Shown: positions 1-7,226, numbered from the stretch's first letter. The stretch: DNA of 9,963 nt from an uncultured Christensenella sp. (GCA_910585235.1 CAJUCM010000017.1:1-9963), one strand, 5' to 3'. Program-made: numbers and translations. The notes: generated from the letters alone by a model not told the origin.

Positions 1-52
1 CGCACGCTTCACATGCGTGAGGTCACAGGTTCGAGCCCTGTTGTCCCCACCA
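1..52 (+). tRNA. tRNA-Val (anticodon CAC), 3' part only
   Basis: This is the 3' two thirds of a tRNA cut by the left edge of the window, beginning about residue 25. The anticodon stem pairs CACGC (3-7) with GCGTG (15-19) around the seven-base loop TTCACAT, which puts the anticodon CAC at 10-12. It reads the valine codon GUG. The T arm pairs ACAGG (25-29) with CCTGT (37-41) around TTCGAGC. The 3' acceptor strand TGTCCCC (42-48) is followed by discriminator A and an encoded CCA (50-52), as is common in Firmicutes. The 5' acceptor strand and D arm lie outside the window, so the acceptor pairing cannot be checked. Confidence 0.93.
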
Positions 53-56
53 ATCA

Positions 57-104
57 AACCGTGAAACAGAACTCATTTAAGAGTTCCGTTTCACGGTTTT
101 TCAT
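57..104 (+). terminator. Rho-independent terminator of the tRNA
   Basis: An 18-base-pair stem has arms at 57-74 and 81-98 with a single A-C mismatch and the loop ATTTAA. It is followed by a T-rich run (97-101, then more T after a CA break). It starts five bases after the tRNA CCA end, so it most likely ends the tRNA transcript and insulates the next gene. Confidence 0.9.
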
Positions 105-141
105 TTTTATGTTAAATATCTAATACATATAATCGAAACGC

Positions 142-170
142 TTGACCGGATTCATGAAATGATTTATAAT
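142..170 (+). promoter_or_regulatory. Sigma-A type promoter for the zinc-ribbon membrane protein
   Basis: A -35 box TTGACC (142-147) and a perfect -10 box TATAAT (165-170) are separated by exactly 17 bases. Transcription would begin near 177, leaving a leader of about 19 bases that holds little more than the ribosome binding site at 182-187. Confidence 0.8.
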
Positions 171-195
171 AAAATCCTATTGAGGAGAAAATAAT

Positions 196-834
196 ATGCT
201 TTGTAAAAACTGCGGAAAAGAACTTGCGGACAGCGCATTGATGTGTCCGAATTGCGGCGCGCCCACGGAGAACTGGCAAAAGATGATGCCCGTTGTCCCC
301 GCTTCCGCCCCTGCGGAAACCAAAACTGCGGAGCCTGCGGTCAGTGAAACGACGCCGCAAAGCGCACCCGCACCCGCCGCAGCAATCCCCGCGGCGCCCG
401 CGCCTGCAACGCCTGCGCCCATTGCGCAAGCGCCTGCCGCATCCGCGACTTCGTTCCGCATTCCGGGTCAGCCCAATTATGACAATAACGGTTTCAGACC
501 TCCTGTCCAAAAACGGTTCCGCAAAGCGTCATCCCCCGTCAAAGAGCCGTTGACGCTCATCGGCTTTATCCTTTCGGTGATCGCGTTTACATGCGGATTT
601 ATTCTAATCACATGCACGTTAGCAATAGGCGGCATCGGAGGATTTCTTTCAGGGGTGTTATTTTTATCCGCTTTCACGCTGATCCCCACGTTTGCAGGAT
701 TTGCTCTCGACCTTTACGGACTATTAACCGCAAAAAGCAGATTGGGAAAAGCGCTTGCGATCGTCGGAACCGTTCTTACGGCAGTGATCATATTTTACTT
801 TTTCCTCGGACTGATCCTCGGATTTACTGCATAA
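196..834 (+). CDS. Zinc-ribbon membrane protein of unknown function
   Basis: The protein has 212 residues. An N-terminal zinc ribbon carries two CxxC pairs (C3/C6 and C17/C20) of the short type found at the start of many Firmicutes membrane proteins. Residues about 33-85 are a low-complexity Ala/Pro linker, followed by a basic stretch near 102-115. From about 118 to the end the chain is strongly hydrophobic, with segments near 118-140, 144-176 and 184-208, resembling small DUF4190-like membrane modules. There is no signal peptide, so the ribbon probably sits in the cytoplasm. The ATG at 196 has GAGGAG (182-187) eight bases upstream and a consensus promoter behind it. It stands alone between two terminators, so context gives no function. 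The fold assignment is good; the role is unknown. Confidence 0.85.
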   Translation: MLCKNCGKELADSALMCPNCGAPTENWQKMMPVVPASAPAETKTAEPAVSETTPQSAPAPAAAIPAAPAPATPAPIAQAPAASATSFRIPGQPNYDNNGFRPPVQKRFRKASSPVKEPLTLIGFILSVIAFTCGFILITCTLAIGGIGGFLSGVLFLSAFTLIPTFAGFALDLYGLLTAKSRLGKALAIVGTVLTAVIIFYFFLGLILGFTA

Positions 835-847
835 CAATATACCGATC

Positions 848-878
848 AAAAAGACGCGACGTTTCGTCGCGTCTTTTT
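848..878. terminator. Bidirectional Rho-independent terminator
   Basis: The perfect 14-base-pair stem (848-861 with 865-878) closes on a TTT loop. Its GC-rich core GACGCGACG is flanked by five A on one side and five T on the other, so it works as a terminator on both strands. It lies between the convergent zinc-ribbon gene (ends 834) and the MarR gene (ends 898) and should end both transcripts. Confidence 0.93.
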
Positions 879-897
879 CAATCGAAGCCTTCGTCGG

Positions 898-1347
898 TTA
901 TTCGTTTTCCCCTCCCGAAATGCACTTATAATATGCTTCGAGACGGCTGGAAATAATATCGAGGCACTCATAGAAATTGGAACGCTGTTCCTCCGTAAGC
1001 GTCCCGCCCGCGGCGTCCACCGCCCGTTGCGCCTTTTCCTCGATCGCGACGGCTAAGGAAACGCCGGAATTCGTCAGAGAGATCGGTGAATTATAACCGT
1101 CCGAATCATAACTAACAAAACCCTTTTCCGCGAGTAGTTTCAATGCGCGGGAAATCGCCGCTTTGTCTTCGAGCGTAACTCTGCTAAGCTCGCCCGCAGT
1201 CATCGCCCCTTGAACGAATAGATCGTAAATGCACAGCACGTGGATCCCTTTTAATCCGAATTCCTTCATTTCAATGAGCTTAATACGGTTTACGAGTTTA
1301 TTTAACTTCATAATCGAAAAAGTAAAGTTCTGAAAACGGTCGTTCAT
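898..1347 (-). CDS. MarR-family transcriptional regulator
   Basis: The 149-residue length is typical for MarR proteins, which bind palindromic DNA as dimers through a winged helix-turn-helix, often with release by a small ligand or oxidation. The wHTH spans about residues 47-95: MTAGELSRVTLEDKAAISRA gives the helix-turn-helix, and DSDGYNSPISLTNSG gives the wing and the usual LT..G end. Flanking helices (about 5-40 and 98-140) would form the dimer interface. The ATG at 1347 has AAGGAG six to seven bases upstream. It is a single-gene transcript with a consensus promoter and two palindromes that are probably its own operators, so autorepression is likely. No transporter or enzyme is cotranscribed, so the ligand and other targets cannot be inferred. 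Confidence 0.92.
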   Translation of the reverse strand: MNDRFQNFTFSIMKLNKLVNRIKLIEMKEFGLKGIHVLCIYDLFVQGAMTAGELSRVTLEDKAAISRALKLLAEKGFVSYDSDGYNSPISLTNSGVSLAVAIEEKAQRAVDAAGGTLTEEQRSNFYECLDIISSRLEAYYKCISGGENE

Positions 1348-1360
1348 TGAAATCTCCTTT

Positions 1361-1378
1361 TTGTTGATTTTTCAACAA
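1361..1378. promoter_or_regulatory. Probable MarR operator O1 (over the transcription start)
   Basis: The sequence TTGTTGATTTTTCAACAA is a perfect inverted repeat of seven bases with a four-base centre. It covers the predicted start of MarR transcription and ends just before the ribosome binding site. A dimer bound here would block initiation. Assigning it to the adjacent regulator is inference from position and from the matching second site. Confidence 0.75.
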
Positions 1379-1380
1379 CT

Positions 1381-1409
1381 ATTATAATGCCCTCTGCCCT
1401 TTCTGTCAA
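1381..1409 (-). promoter_or_regulatory. Perfect-consensus promoter of the MarR gene
   Basis: On the minus strand, TTGACA (1404-1409) and TATAAT (1381-1386) are both exact consensus hexamers with a 17-base spacer. Transcription would start near 1374, inside the downstream palindrome. An unregulated promoter this strong would be unusual for a repressor gene, which fits a promoter held down by its own product. Confidence 0.9.
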
Positions 1410-1415
1410 GCATAT

Positions 1416-1433
1416 TTGTTGATAAATCAACTA
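1416..1433. promoter_or_regulatory. Probable MarR operator O2 (just upstream of the -35 box)
   Basis: TTGTTGATAAATCAACTA repeats the O1 design, with seven-base arms, a four-base centre and one arm mismatch. Its edge is six bases upstream of the -35 hexamer. The centres of O1 and O2 are 55 bases apart, close to five helical turns, so two dimers would sit on about the same face of the DNA and could act together. Its far end touches the T-tract of the preceding gene's terminator. Confidence 0.7.
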
Positions 1434-1469
1434 AAAACACCCGCGGAAACAATACGTTCCATGGGTGTT
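1433..1469 (-). terminator. Rho-independent terminator of the nucleoside phosphorylase gene
   Basis: Read on the minus strand, AACACCC pairs with GGGTGTT (1463-1469 with 1436-1442), and the stem is extended inward by GGAA/TTCC around an eight-base loop with one mismatch and one wobble. A run of five T follows (1433-1437). It lies 28 bases beyond the phosphorylase stop and separates that gene from the MarR promoter. Confidence 0.82.
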
Positions 1470-1497
1470 CGACTGTGGTTTGATCGGATGAGACAAT

Positions 1498-2247
1498 TCA
1501 AATCCGCAAAGCAAGTTCCAACGCGATCTGCAATTTGTCGACATTGTGGTTCGCGTCGGAAAGTTTACTAACGTCGTAGCCGTTTTCATACAAAACGTCG
1601 CCCGTAACGAGAAAATTATAGAGCTCCAAGCCGAGAAAATCACACACGGACTGCACTCCCGCGACTTCCATTTCAACCGCGATACACCCCTCTTTTCTGC
1701 GCAAGGCGGCTTGCCCTGCCGTCTCCCTCAAAAATGCGTCCGTCGTCCACACTCTTCCCTGCACGTTCGGAAGGTTCCATTCATCAAAGAGCGCTTTTAC
1801 TTTGCCGCTGTTTTTCACGGTGATGTAATCGCTCGGCGGCGCATAGTGATAGGACATTCCCTCGTCTCTGTACGCCTCCGTCGGAATGACGAATTTATTG
1901 AACGTCTTTTCAGGGTCTAAACTGCCCGACGAGCCGAACATAATGAATTTGGAAGCGCCCGTCAGCCAATTCGCTTCGATCAGATACTGCGACGCCGCCG
2001 TCGAACCGACCGCAGACAGATAAAACGCAATCTCTTTGCCCTGATAAGTCATTTTATAAATCGGGTATTTCCCGTTACACATTTCAAGGCAGGCGATTTT
2101 CTCACACGGATAAGACGATAACAAATGGTTATATATTTGATCGGAAAACAGGATCAGGCAAATATCCACCAAATATTTGCGGTTACCGTAAAAATCCCGC
2201 AAAGTCATCAGCGGCTGTGTTTTGTCGTCAAAAGAATCGGTTATCAT
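1498..2247 (-). CDS. Nucleoside phosphorylase (PNP/uridine phosphorylase superfamily)
   Basis: The protein has 249 residues, the usual size of the PNP_UDP_1 family. These enzymes split nucleosides with phosphate into base and ribose-1-phosphate for salvage. Visible family features are AVGSTAASQYLIEA (79-92), the glycine-rich strand FGSSGSL (104-110), TEAYRDEGMSYHY (123-135), WTTDAFLRE (167-175), the ribose-binding VEMEVAGV (191-198) and VTGDVLYEN (214-222), whose Asp matches the position of the catalytic Asp of purine enzymes. The sequence resembles uridine phosphorylase-like proteins, but base preference cannot be settled here, so no gene symbol is given. The ATG at 2247 has GAGAGG six bases upstream. 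It has its own terminator and a probable promoter, so it is likely monocistronic. Confidence 0.88.
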   Translation of the reverse strand: MITDSFDDKTQPLMTLRDFYGNRKYLVDICLILFSDQIYNHLLSSYPCEKIACLEMCNGKYPIYKMTYQGKEIAFYLSAVGSTAASQYLIEANWLTGASKFIMFGSSGSLDPEKTFNKFVIPTEAYRDEGMSYHYAPPSDYITVKNSGKVKALFDEWNLPNVQGRVWTTDAFLRETAGQAALRRKEGCIAVEMEVAGVQSVCDFLGLELYNFLVTGDVLYENGYDVSKLSDANHNVDKLQIALELALRI

Positions 2248-2283
2248 GTTGCACCTCTCTCCGCACCGATTGCGCTTTTATGT

Positions 2284-2312
2284 ATGATAATACATTTTCA
2301 TAAAAAAGTAAA
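2284..2312 (-). promoter_or_regulatory. Possible promoter of the nucleoside phosphorylase
   Basis: On the minus strand, TTTACT (2307-2312) and TATCAT (2284-2289) are 17 bases apart, each a partial match to consensus. It lies between the mscL terminator and the phosphorylase start. A perfect inverted repeat ATGTAT-GATA-ATACAT (2280-2295) covers the -10 box and could be an operator or chance in AT-rich DNA. Confidence 0.45.
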
Positions 2313-2346
2313 ACGAATCCGCCGACCTATAAAAAAGTCGGCGGAT
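2302..2346 (-). terminator. Rho-independent terminator of the purA-mscL operon
   Basis: The ten-base-pair GC-rich stem ATCCGCCGAC/GTCGGCGGAT (2317-2326 with 2337-2346) has a ten-base loop. On the minus strand an interrupted T-rich stretch follows (TTCGTTTTACTTTTTT). It lies 16 bases after the mscL stop. The broken T-tract suggests it may leak slightly. Confidence 0.82.
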
Positions 2347-2362
2347 AATTCTAAACTTGAAT

Positions 2363-2932
2363 TTACTCCTCTTTGGGTTTTTCTTCTTCCGCTTGGGGCG
2401 TTTCCTTGACCTCGTCCGTCTTTTCGTCCGCTACGGGAGCTTCCGCATCTTCGGAAGCCTTTTTCTCTGCGGCTTCCCTCTCCTCGCGGCGCTTTGCCGC
2501 CGCCTCTTCCACGCTTTCCTTTGCCGCCTTGCTCATCTGATGCACTTTATTGATGATTTTAATGATCAGGAACAGAACGAGCGCAATCAAAAGGAAGTTA
2601 ATGATCGCATTGATGAACGCACCCCAGTCGATGTAAATAGAGTTCGCCAAGTCGATCGCTTCCGTCACTTTTCCTGTTTCATCGGTTAAGTACGCCGTTC
2701 TCAGGAAAGTATATACGCCTTCCAGTCCGTCCGCGCCGACGATCAAGGCAAGAACCCAGTTGATAATAGGTTTCAATATATTCTCGCAGAGCGCCGTCAC
2801 GATCGCCGTAAACGCACCGCCGATAATAATGCCGATCGCCATGTCGAACACGTTTCCGCGGGAAATAAATTGCTTAAATTCTTTGAAGAACCCTTTCCTT
2901 TCTTTCCTTTCTTTCTTTTCTTTTTTTGCCAT
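2363..2932 (-). CDS. mscL: Large-conductance mechanosensitive channel MscL
   Basis: MscL is a homopentameric membrane channel that opens under extreme membrane tension to release solutes after osmotic downshock. The core matches well: FKEFKQFISRGNVFDMAIG leads into transmembrane helix 1 (about 29-60), with G34 and I35 at the E. coli G22/V23 gate positions. A periplasmic loop follows, then helix 2 (about 102-127, INAIINFLLIALVLFLIIKI). The protein is 189 residues, against roughly 120-150 usually. The excess is a lysine/glutamate-rich N-terminus (2-13) and a long charged C-terminal tail (about 131-189) that is mostly acidic at its end. I chose the ATG at 2932 because GAGGTG lies six bases upstream. 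A GTG at 2941 would add three residues but sits inside that site. It is the last gene of the operon, five bases after malQ. Confidence 0.95.
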   Translation of the reverse strand: MAKKEKKERKERKGFFKEFKQFISRGNVFDMAIGIIIGGAFTAIVTALCENILKPIINWVLALIVGADGLEGVYTFLRTAYLTDETGKVTEAIDLANSIYIDWGAFINAIINFLLIALVLFLIIKIINKVHQMSKAAKESVEEAAAKRREEREAAEKKASEDAEAPVADEKTDEVKETPQAEEEKPKEE

Positions 2933-2937
2933 ATTTT

Positions 2938-4416
2938 TCACCTCTCATAAAATTTTATCATTTTCTGTAATTTGCGCATATATTTCCCCGAAGGCAGGCT
3001 TTCAAGGCGGAACTTCCAATTCCCCTCCCCTTTTCCGGGCATATTCATGCGGCTTTCGTTATCGAGTCCCAAAATATCCTGAACGGGAACGATCGCCAAT
3101 TTTGCTTTGGAAGCAAGGCACAGGTGAACGAGCGCCTCCGCGATATGCTCCGGCTTATTGCCGATCGGAACGCTCAGTTCCATTTTCTGCATTTCCGCCG
3201 CAATGTTTGAACGGAACAGAATAAAATCCTCCGCCGAAAGGCTCTTGCAGTAGCCCGCTACGGTGTCGTTGTCATGGGTGCCTGTATAGCACACGCAATT
3301 TTCGTCAAACTTGTGCGGCAGATAGGGATTGTCCGGATTAGAGTCGAAAGCGAACAGCAACACTTTCATTCCGGGAAAGCCCGTTTTTTTCAAAAGCGAA
3401 ATAACGCCGTCGTCCATCACGCCGAGATCTTCTGCAATAATTTCTCCCGTCACGCCCTCGAAGAGCTTCTCTTTGGGTCCGTCCTGCCATTTGCCCTTCG
3501 TCGCGTCCTCCGCGTCCGCGTCGATCTCATAATAGCGGTCGATCCCGCGGAAATGGTCGATCCTCACAACGTCATAAATTTCAAACGCATTCCGAAAACG
3601 TTTTTTCCACCAGGAAAAATCCGTCTTTTCATGCGCCTGCCAATCGTATATCGGATTTCCCCAGAGCTGCCCCTTTTCCGAGAAATAATCGGGAGGAACG
3701 CCCGCAACTTTCGCGCACTTCTTTTTCTTATCGAGTTTGAACAATTCCGAATGCGCCCAAACGTCCGCGCTGTCGTATGCGACGTAGAGTGGAATATCAC
3801 CCACGATTTTCAAGCCGATCGCATTGCATTCCTCTTTTAAGGCACGCCACTGCAAATCGAATTCATATTGCAGAAACTGCCAGAACAGATATTCTTCGTG
3901 ATAGTCCGTTCTGAGTTTTTCAAGCGCCTCTTCTTCATGATCGCGGAGCGGCTCGTCCCAATCGGAAAAAGTCCCGCCGTAGATCGACTTTGCCGTCATG
4001 AAAAGCGCATAATCTTCCGCCTTCCCGCCCTTGACGAACGCGCGGAACTCCTCGTTATCCAGATTAAAACGCGAAAACGCCGTTTTCAGCGTTCCGTAGC
4101 GCTCTTGATACAGCGCGCCGTATTCCAATAAATTATTTTTACGGATCGCTTTCAGCTCGTTCTTTGTGAGAAGTTTTTGTTTTTTTAATTCTTCGAGGTC
4201 GATAAAATAGGGATTGCCCGAATCGGATGCAACCGACTGGTAGGGCGAATCGCCGAATCCCGTCTGCACGAGCGGAAGGATCTGCCAATAAGTAAATCCG
4301 TTCTTTCTTAAAAGCCGCGCAAAATCATGCGCTTCTTTGCCGAGCGAACCGATGCCGTACTTCCCCGGTAGCGAGGAAATGTGGCAAAGTACGCCGGCGC
4401 TGCGATCGATACTCAT
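2938..4416 (-). CDS. malQ: 4-alpha-glucanotransferase (amylomaltase, GH77)
   Basis: This cytoplasmic enzyme moves alpha-1,4-glucan segments between chains, releasing glucose and remodelling maltodextrins or glycogen. The 492 residues match bacterial amylomaltases. The N-terminal signature AGVLCHISSLPGKYGIGSLG (7-26) and GDSPYQ (55-60) are present. The catalytic residues are placed as in GH77: nucleophile D287 in VVRIDHFRG, acid/base E329 in IIAEDLG and transition-state Asp D382 in YTGTHDNDT. Substrate-site motifs IVGDIPLYVAYDSADVWA (204-221) and RMNMPG...GNW (456-467) are also intact. The ATG at 4416 has AAGGGG upstream, 12 bases past the dapL stop. No maltose transporter or glycogen gene is nearby, so the link to the operon may be energy storage or simple cotranscription. 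Confidence 0.96.
   Translation of the reverse strand: MSIDRSAGVLCHISSLPGKYGIGSLGKEAHDFARLLRKNGFTYWQILPLVQTGFGDSPYQSVASDSGNPYFIDLEELKKQKLLTKNELKAIRKNNLLEYGALYQERYGTLKTAFSRFNLDNEEFRAFVKGGKAEDYALFMTAKSIYGGTFSDWDEPLRDHEEEALEKLRTDYHEEYLFWQFLQYEFDLQWRALKEECNAIGLKIVGDIPLYVAYDSADVWAHSELFKLDKKKKCAKVAGVPPDYFSEKGQLWGNPIYDWQAHEKTDFSWWKKRFRNAFEIYDVVRIDHFRGIDRYYEIDADAEDATKGKWQDGPKEKLFEGVTGEIIAEDLGVMDDGVISLLKKTGFPGMKVLLFAFDSNPDNPYLPHKFDENCVCYTGTHDNDTVAGYCKSLSAEDFILFRSNIAAEMQKMELSVPIGNKPEHIAEALVHLCLASKAKLAIVPVQDILGLDNESRMNMPGKGEGNWKFRLESLPSGKYMRKLQKMIKFYER
2939..2944 (-). promoter_or_regulatory. Ribosome binding site that fixes the mscL start
   Basis: GAGGTG on the minus strand lies six bases before the ATG at 2932. 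It overlaps the last codon and TGA stop of malQ, so ribosomes finishing malQ would pass directly over it. This favours translational coupling and argues against the in-frame GTG at 2941. Confidence 0.8.
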
Positions 4417-4428
4417 AATGTATCCCCT

Positions 4429-5619
4429 TTATTTCAATAAATCATAGATGCGGCGGCAAGCCTCTTTCGTCTCGTCCGCGTCGCCGAATGCGGTCAAACG
4501 GAAAAATCCGTCGCCGTTTTTCCCGAAACCGCTGCCCGGCGTTCCCACGACGTTCGCGTTTTCGAGAAGATAATCGAAAAATTCCCAGCTGTCCATGCCG
4601 CGGGGGCATTTCAGCCACAGATAGGGCGAGTTCTTCCCGCCCGTGTAAAAGATATTCAGACTGTCGAGACAGCGCGCAACCGTCTCCGCATTCTTTTTAT
4701 AGTATCCGATATTTTCGCGTATTTCTTTCTCGCCCTCTTCCGTAAATACCGCGGCGGCGCCCATCTGCGAAATATAGGAAACGCCGTTGAACTTCGTACT
4801 TTGACGGCGCGCCCAGAGGCGGTTGAGGCTTGCTCCCCCGCGCACGAGGTCTTTGGGAACGATGGTATAACCGCAACGCACGCCCGTAAAACCCGCCGTT
4901 TTGGAAAAAGAGCAAAATTCGATCGCGCACTCCCGCGCGCCCTCTACTTCAAAAATACTCCGCGCACGGGTCTGATCTTCGATAAAATATTCGTATGCCG
5001 CGTCGTAGAGAATGACGGCGTTCTGTTTTAAGGCGTATTCCACCCAAACTTTGAGCTGTTCGCGGGTATAAGCCGCGCCCGTGGGGTTGTTCGGGGAACA
5101 GATATAGATGAGATCCGCCTTCACCTTTTCGTCGGGCATGGGCAGAAATCCGTTCGCTTCGGTCGCGTCCGCATAGACGATTTTGCGTCCCCCCATGATA
5201 TTCGTATCGACATAGACGGGATAGACGGGATCGGGCACGAGAACGGTGTTGTCCTCGGAGAACAGATCGAGAATATTGCCGAGATCGGATTTTGCCCCGT
5301 CCGAAATAAACACTTCGTCGGAGCCGAGCGCGACGCCCTTTTTCTGATAACTTCTTTTAATCGAATCGATCAGCGATTCGTAACCGTAACAGAAACGGTC
5401 GGGACCGTAGCCCTTGAAAGTCTCTTTTTCAGACATATCATTTACCGCTTTCTGCATGGCGCGGACGACGACGGGCGCAAGCGGACGCGTTACGTCCCCG
5501 ATCGAGAGACGTATCACTTTTTTTTCGGGGTGCTTTGTCCGATATTCCGCCGTTTTTTGCCCGACCTTGGCAAAGAGATAGCTGTCTTTGAGTTCTAAAA
5601 ACCGTTCGTTGATTTTCAT
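4429..5619 (-). CDS. dapL: LL-diaminopimelate aminotransferase
   Basis: DapL is a PLP enzyme that converts tetrahydrodipicolinate directly to LL-diaminopimelate using glutamate, bypassing the succinyl or acetyl branch of lysine synthesis. The 396 residues fit the family (about 400). The opening MKINERFLELKDSYLF and the IRLSIGDVTRPLAP block (36-49) are diagnostic of DapL. PLP-fold landmarks are SPNNPTGAAY (175-184), D206 in LYDAAYE, the Schiff-base lysine K240 in SFSKTAGFTGVR, and a conserved Arg at R248. It begins five bases after the pyrG stop with only a weak purine-rich site (AAGAAG, rather far upstream), so translation probably depends on coupling. Its product is the substrate of DapF, encoded in the same operon. 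Confidence 0.96.
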   Translation of the reverse strand: MKINERFLELKDSYLFAKVGQKTAEYRTKHPEKKVIRLSIGDVTRPLAPVVVRAMQKAVNDMSEKETFKGYGPDRFCYGYESLIDSIKRSYQKKGVALGSDEVFISDGAKSDLGNILDLFSEDNTVLVPDPVYPVYVDTNIMGGRKIVYADATEANGFLPMPDEKVKADLIYICSPNNPTGAAYTREQLKVWVEYALKQNAVILYDAAYEYFIEDQTRARSIFEVEGARECAIEFCSFSKTAGFTGVRCGYTIVPKDLVRGGASLNRLWARRQSTKFNGVSYISQMGAAAVFTEEGEKEIRENIGYYKKNAETVARCLDSLNIFYTGGKNSPYLWLKCPRGMDSWEFFDYLLENANVVGTPGSGFGKNGDGFFRLTAFGDADETKEACRRIYDLLK

Positions 5620-5624
5620 TTTAA

Positions 5625-7226
5625 TTACTTCTTATTCTGATGCTTGACCGCCGCGCGGATAAACTCGCGGAAGATCGGGTGCGCGTTGTTGGGACGGGAC
5701 TTAAATTCGGGGTGGAACTGCACGCCCACGAAGAAGTCGTTTTTATCATATTCGACCGCTTCGCACAAAAGACCGTCGGGCGAAGTACCCGCAATCGTCA
5801 TGCCGTTCGCCTCGAAGAGTTCGCGGTAATCGTTGTTAAACTCGAAACGGTGGCGGTGACGTTCGGAGACCTCCTCCGCCTGATACGCTTTTTTGAGCTG
5901 TTTGCCGAGAACCTTGCAGGGATAGGCGCCGAGCCGCATCGTACCCCCCATTTTGACCCCGTACTGATCGGGCATGAGATCGATGACGGAATTTTTGCCC
6001 TCCGGACAAAATTCCGAAGAATTTGCGTCTTCGAGTTTCAAAACGGAACGGGCAAATTCGATGACCGCGACCTGCATTCCGAGGCAGATCCCGAAATACG
6101 GGATATTGTTCTCTCTCGCATATTTACAGGCAAGGATCTTTCCCTCGATCCCGCGGTGTCCGAACCCGCCCGGAACGAGAATGCCGTTTACGCCTTTCAG
6201 GATTTTTCCGACGTTGCTCTCCGTCAGCACCTCCGAATCGACCCACTCGATCTCCACCTGCGCGTCCGTCTCGTAACCGCCGTGCGCAAGCGCTTCCGCA
6301 ATGGAGAGATATGCGTCGTGAAGCTGAACGTATTTTCCGCAGAGCGCGATCCTGACTTTTTTACTCCGCGCATGAATGCGGGCGAGCATTTCCTCCCACT
6401 CGCTCATGTCGATCGCGTTCGGTTCAAGGTGCAAGATCTTACAGACCGTCGTCGAAAGATTGCTCTTTTCAAGCATGAGCGGCGCCTCGTAGAGAACGGG
6501 AACGGTCAGATTCTCGATACAGCATTCGGGCGCCACGTTACAGAACATGGCGATTTTTTCGCGAATGCTCTCAGGCATAGGCTCGTCCACGCGCGCCACG
6601 ATAATGTCGGGGTTGATCCCCATTCCCTGCAATTCCTTGACGGAGTGCTGCGTGGGCTTGCTCTTGAACTCACAGGAACCGCTGATATACGGAACGAGCG
6701 TAACGTGAATAAAACAACAATTATCCCGTCCCACTTCGCGCGACACCTGACGGATCGCCTCGATAAAGGGCTGACTTTCGATGTCGCCCGTCGTTCCGCC
6801 GATTTCGGTGATGACGATGTCCGCCCCCGTGGACTTTCCGACCTGATAGATAAAGGACTTGATTTCGTTCGTGATATGGGGAATGACCTGCACCGTCTGA
6901 CCGAGATATTCGCCGTTTCTCTCCTTATTGAGTACGTTCCAATATACTTTCCCCGTGGTCAGATTGGAGAATTTATTGAGATTTTCGTCGATAAAACGCT
7001 CGTAGTGACCGAGGTCGAGGTCGGTCTCCGCGCCGTCCTCGGTGACGAACACTTCCCCGTGCTGATAGGGGCTCATCGTGCCGGGGTCGATATTGATATA
7101 GGGATCGAGTTTCTGCGACGCGACTTTATAGCCCCGCATTTTCAGAAGTCTGCCGAGCGACGCCGCCGTGATTCCCTTGCCCAAACCGGAAACAACGCCG
7201 CCGGTCACAAAAATGTACTTCGCCAT
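5625..7226 (-). CDS. pyrG: CTP synthase (glutamine-hydrolysing)
   Basis: CTP synthase makes CTP from UTP, ATP and glutamine, the last step of pyrimidine nucleotide synthesis. The 533-residue length is normal. The synthetase domain (1 to about 270) opens with KYIFVTGGVVSGLGKG, the P-loop-like ATP site, and includes QKLDPYINIDPGTM (38-51), EDGAETDLDLGHYERF (63-78) and EIGGTTGDIE (141-150). The class I glutamine amidotransferase domain (about 290-533) has the oxyanion turn VPGGFGHRG (351-359) and the triad C381 (YFGICLGMQ), H505 and E507 (VQFHPE). All key residues are present. The ATG at 7226 has a strong GGAGAGAGG region about nine bases upstream. No attenuator-like element is visible in the 26-base gap before it. 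Confidence 0.98.
   Translation of the reverse strand: MAKYIFVTGGVVSGLGKGITAASLGRLLKMRGYKVASQKLDPYINIDPGTMSPYQHGEVFVTEDGAETDLDLGHYERFIDENLNKFSNLTTGKVYWNVLNKERNGEYLGQTVQVIPHITNEIKSFIYQVGKSTGADIVITEIGGTTGDIESQPFIEAIRQVSREVGRDNCCFIHVTLVPYISGSCEFKSKPTQHSVKELQGMGINPDIIVARVDEPMPESIREKIAMFCNVAPECCIENLTVPVLYEAPLMLEKSNLSTTVCKILHLEPNAIDMSEWEEMLARIHARSKKVRIALCGKYVQLHDAYLSIAEALAHGGYETDAQVEIEWVDSEVLTESNVGKILKGVNGILVPGGFGHRGIEGKILACKYARENNIPYFGICLGMQVAVIEFARSVLKLEDANSSEFCPEGKNSVIDLMPDQYGVKMGGTMRLGAYPCKVLGKQLKKAYQAEEVSERHRHRFEFNNDYRELFEANGMTIAGTSPDGLLCEAVEYDKNDFFVGVQFHPEFKSRPNNAHPIFREFIRAAVKHQNKK

Noticed and set aside
53..195. Possible integration site for a mobile element at the 3' end of the tRNA
   Set aside because: tRNA ends are common attachment sites, but no integrase, no direct repeat of the tRNA end and no foreign-looking genes occur downstream within the window.
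2933..2941. GTG at 2941 as an alternative mscL start
   Set aside because: It lies inside the ribosome binding site GAGGTG that is correctly spaced from the ATG at 2932, and it has no site of its own.
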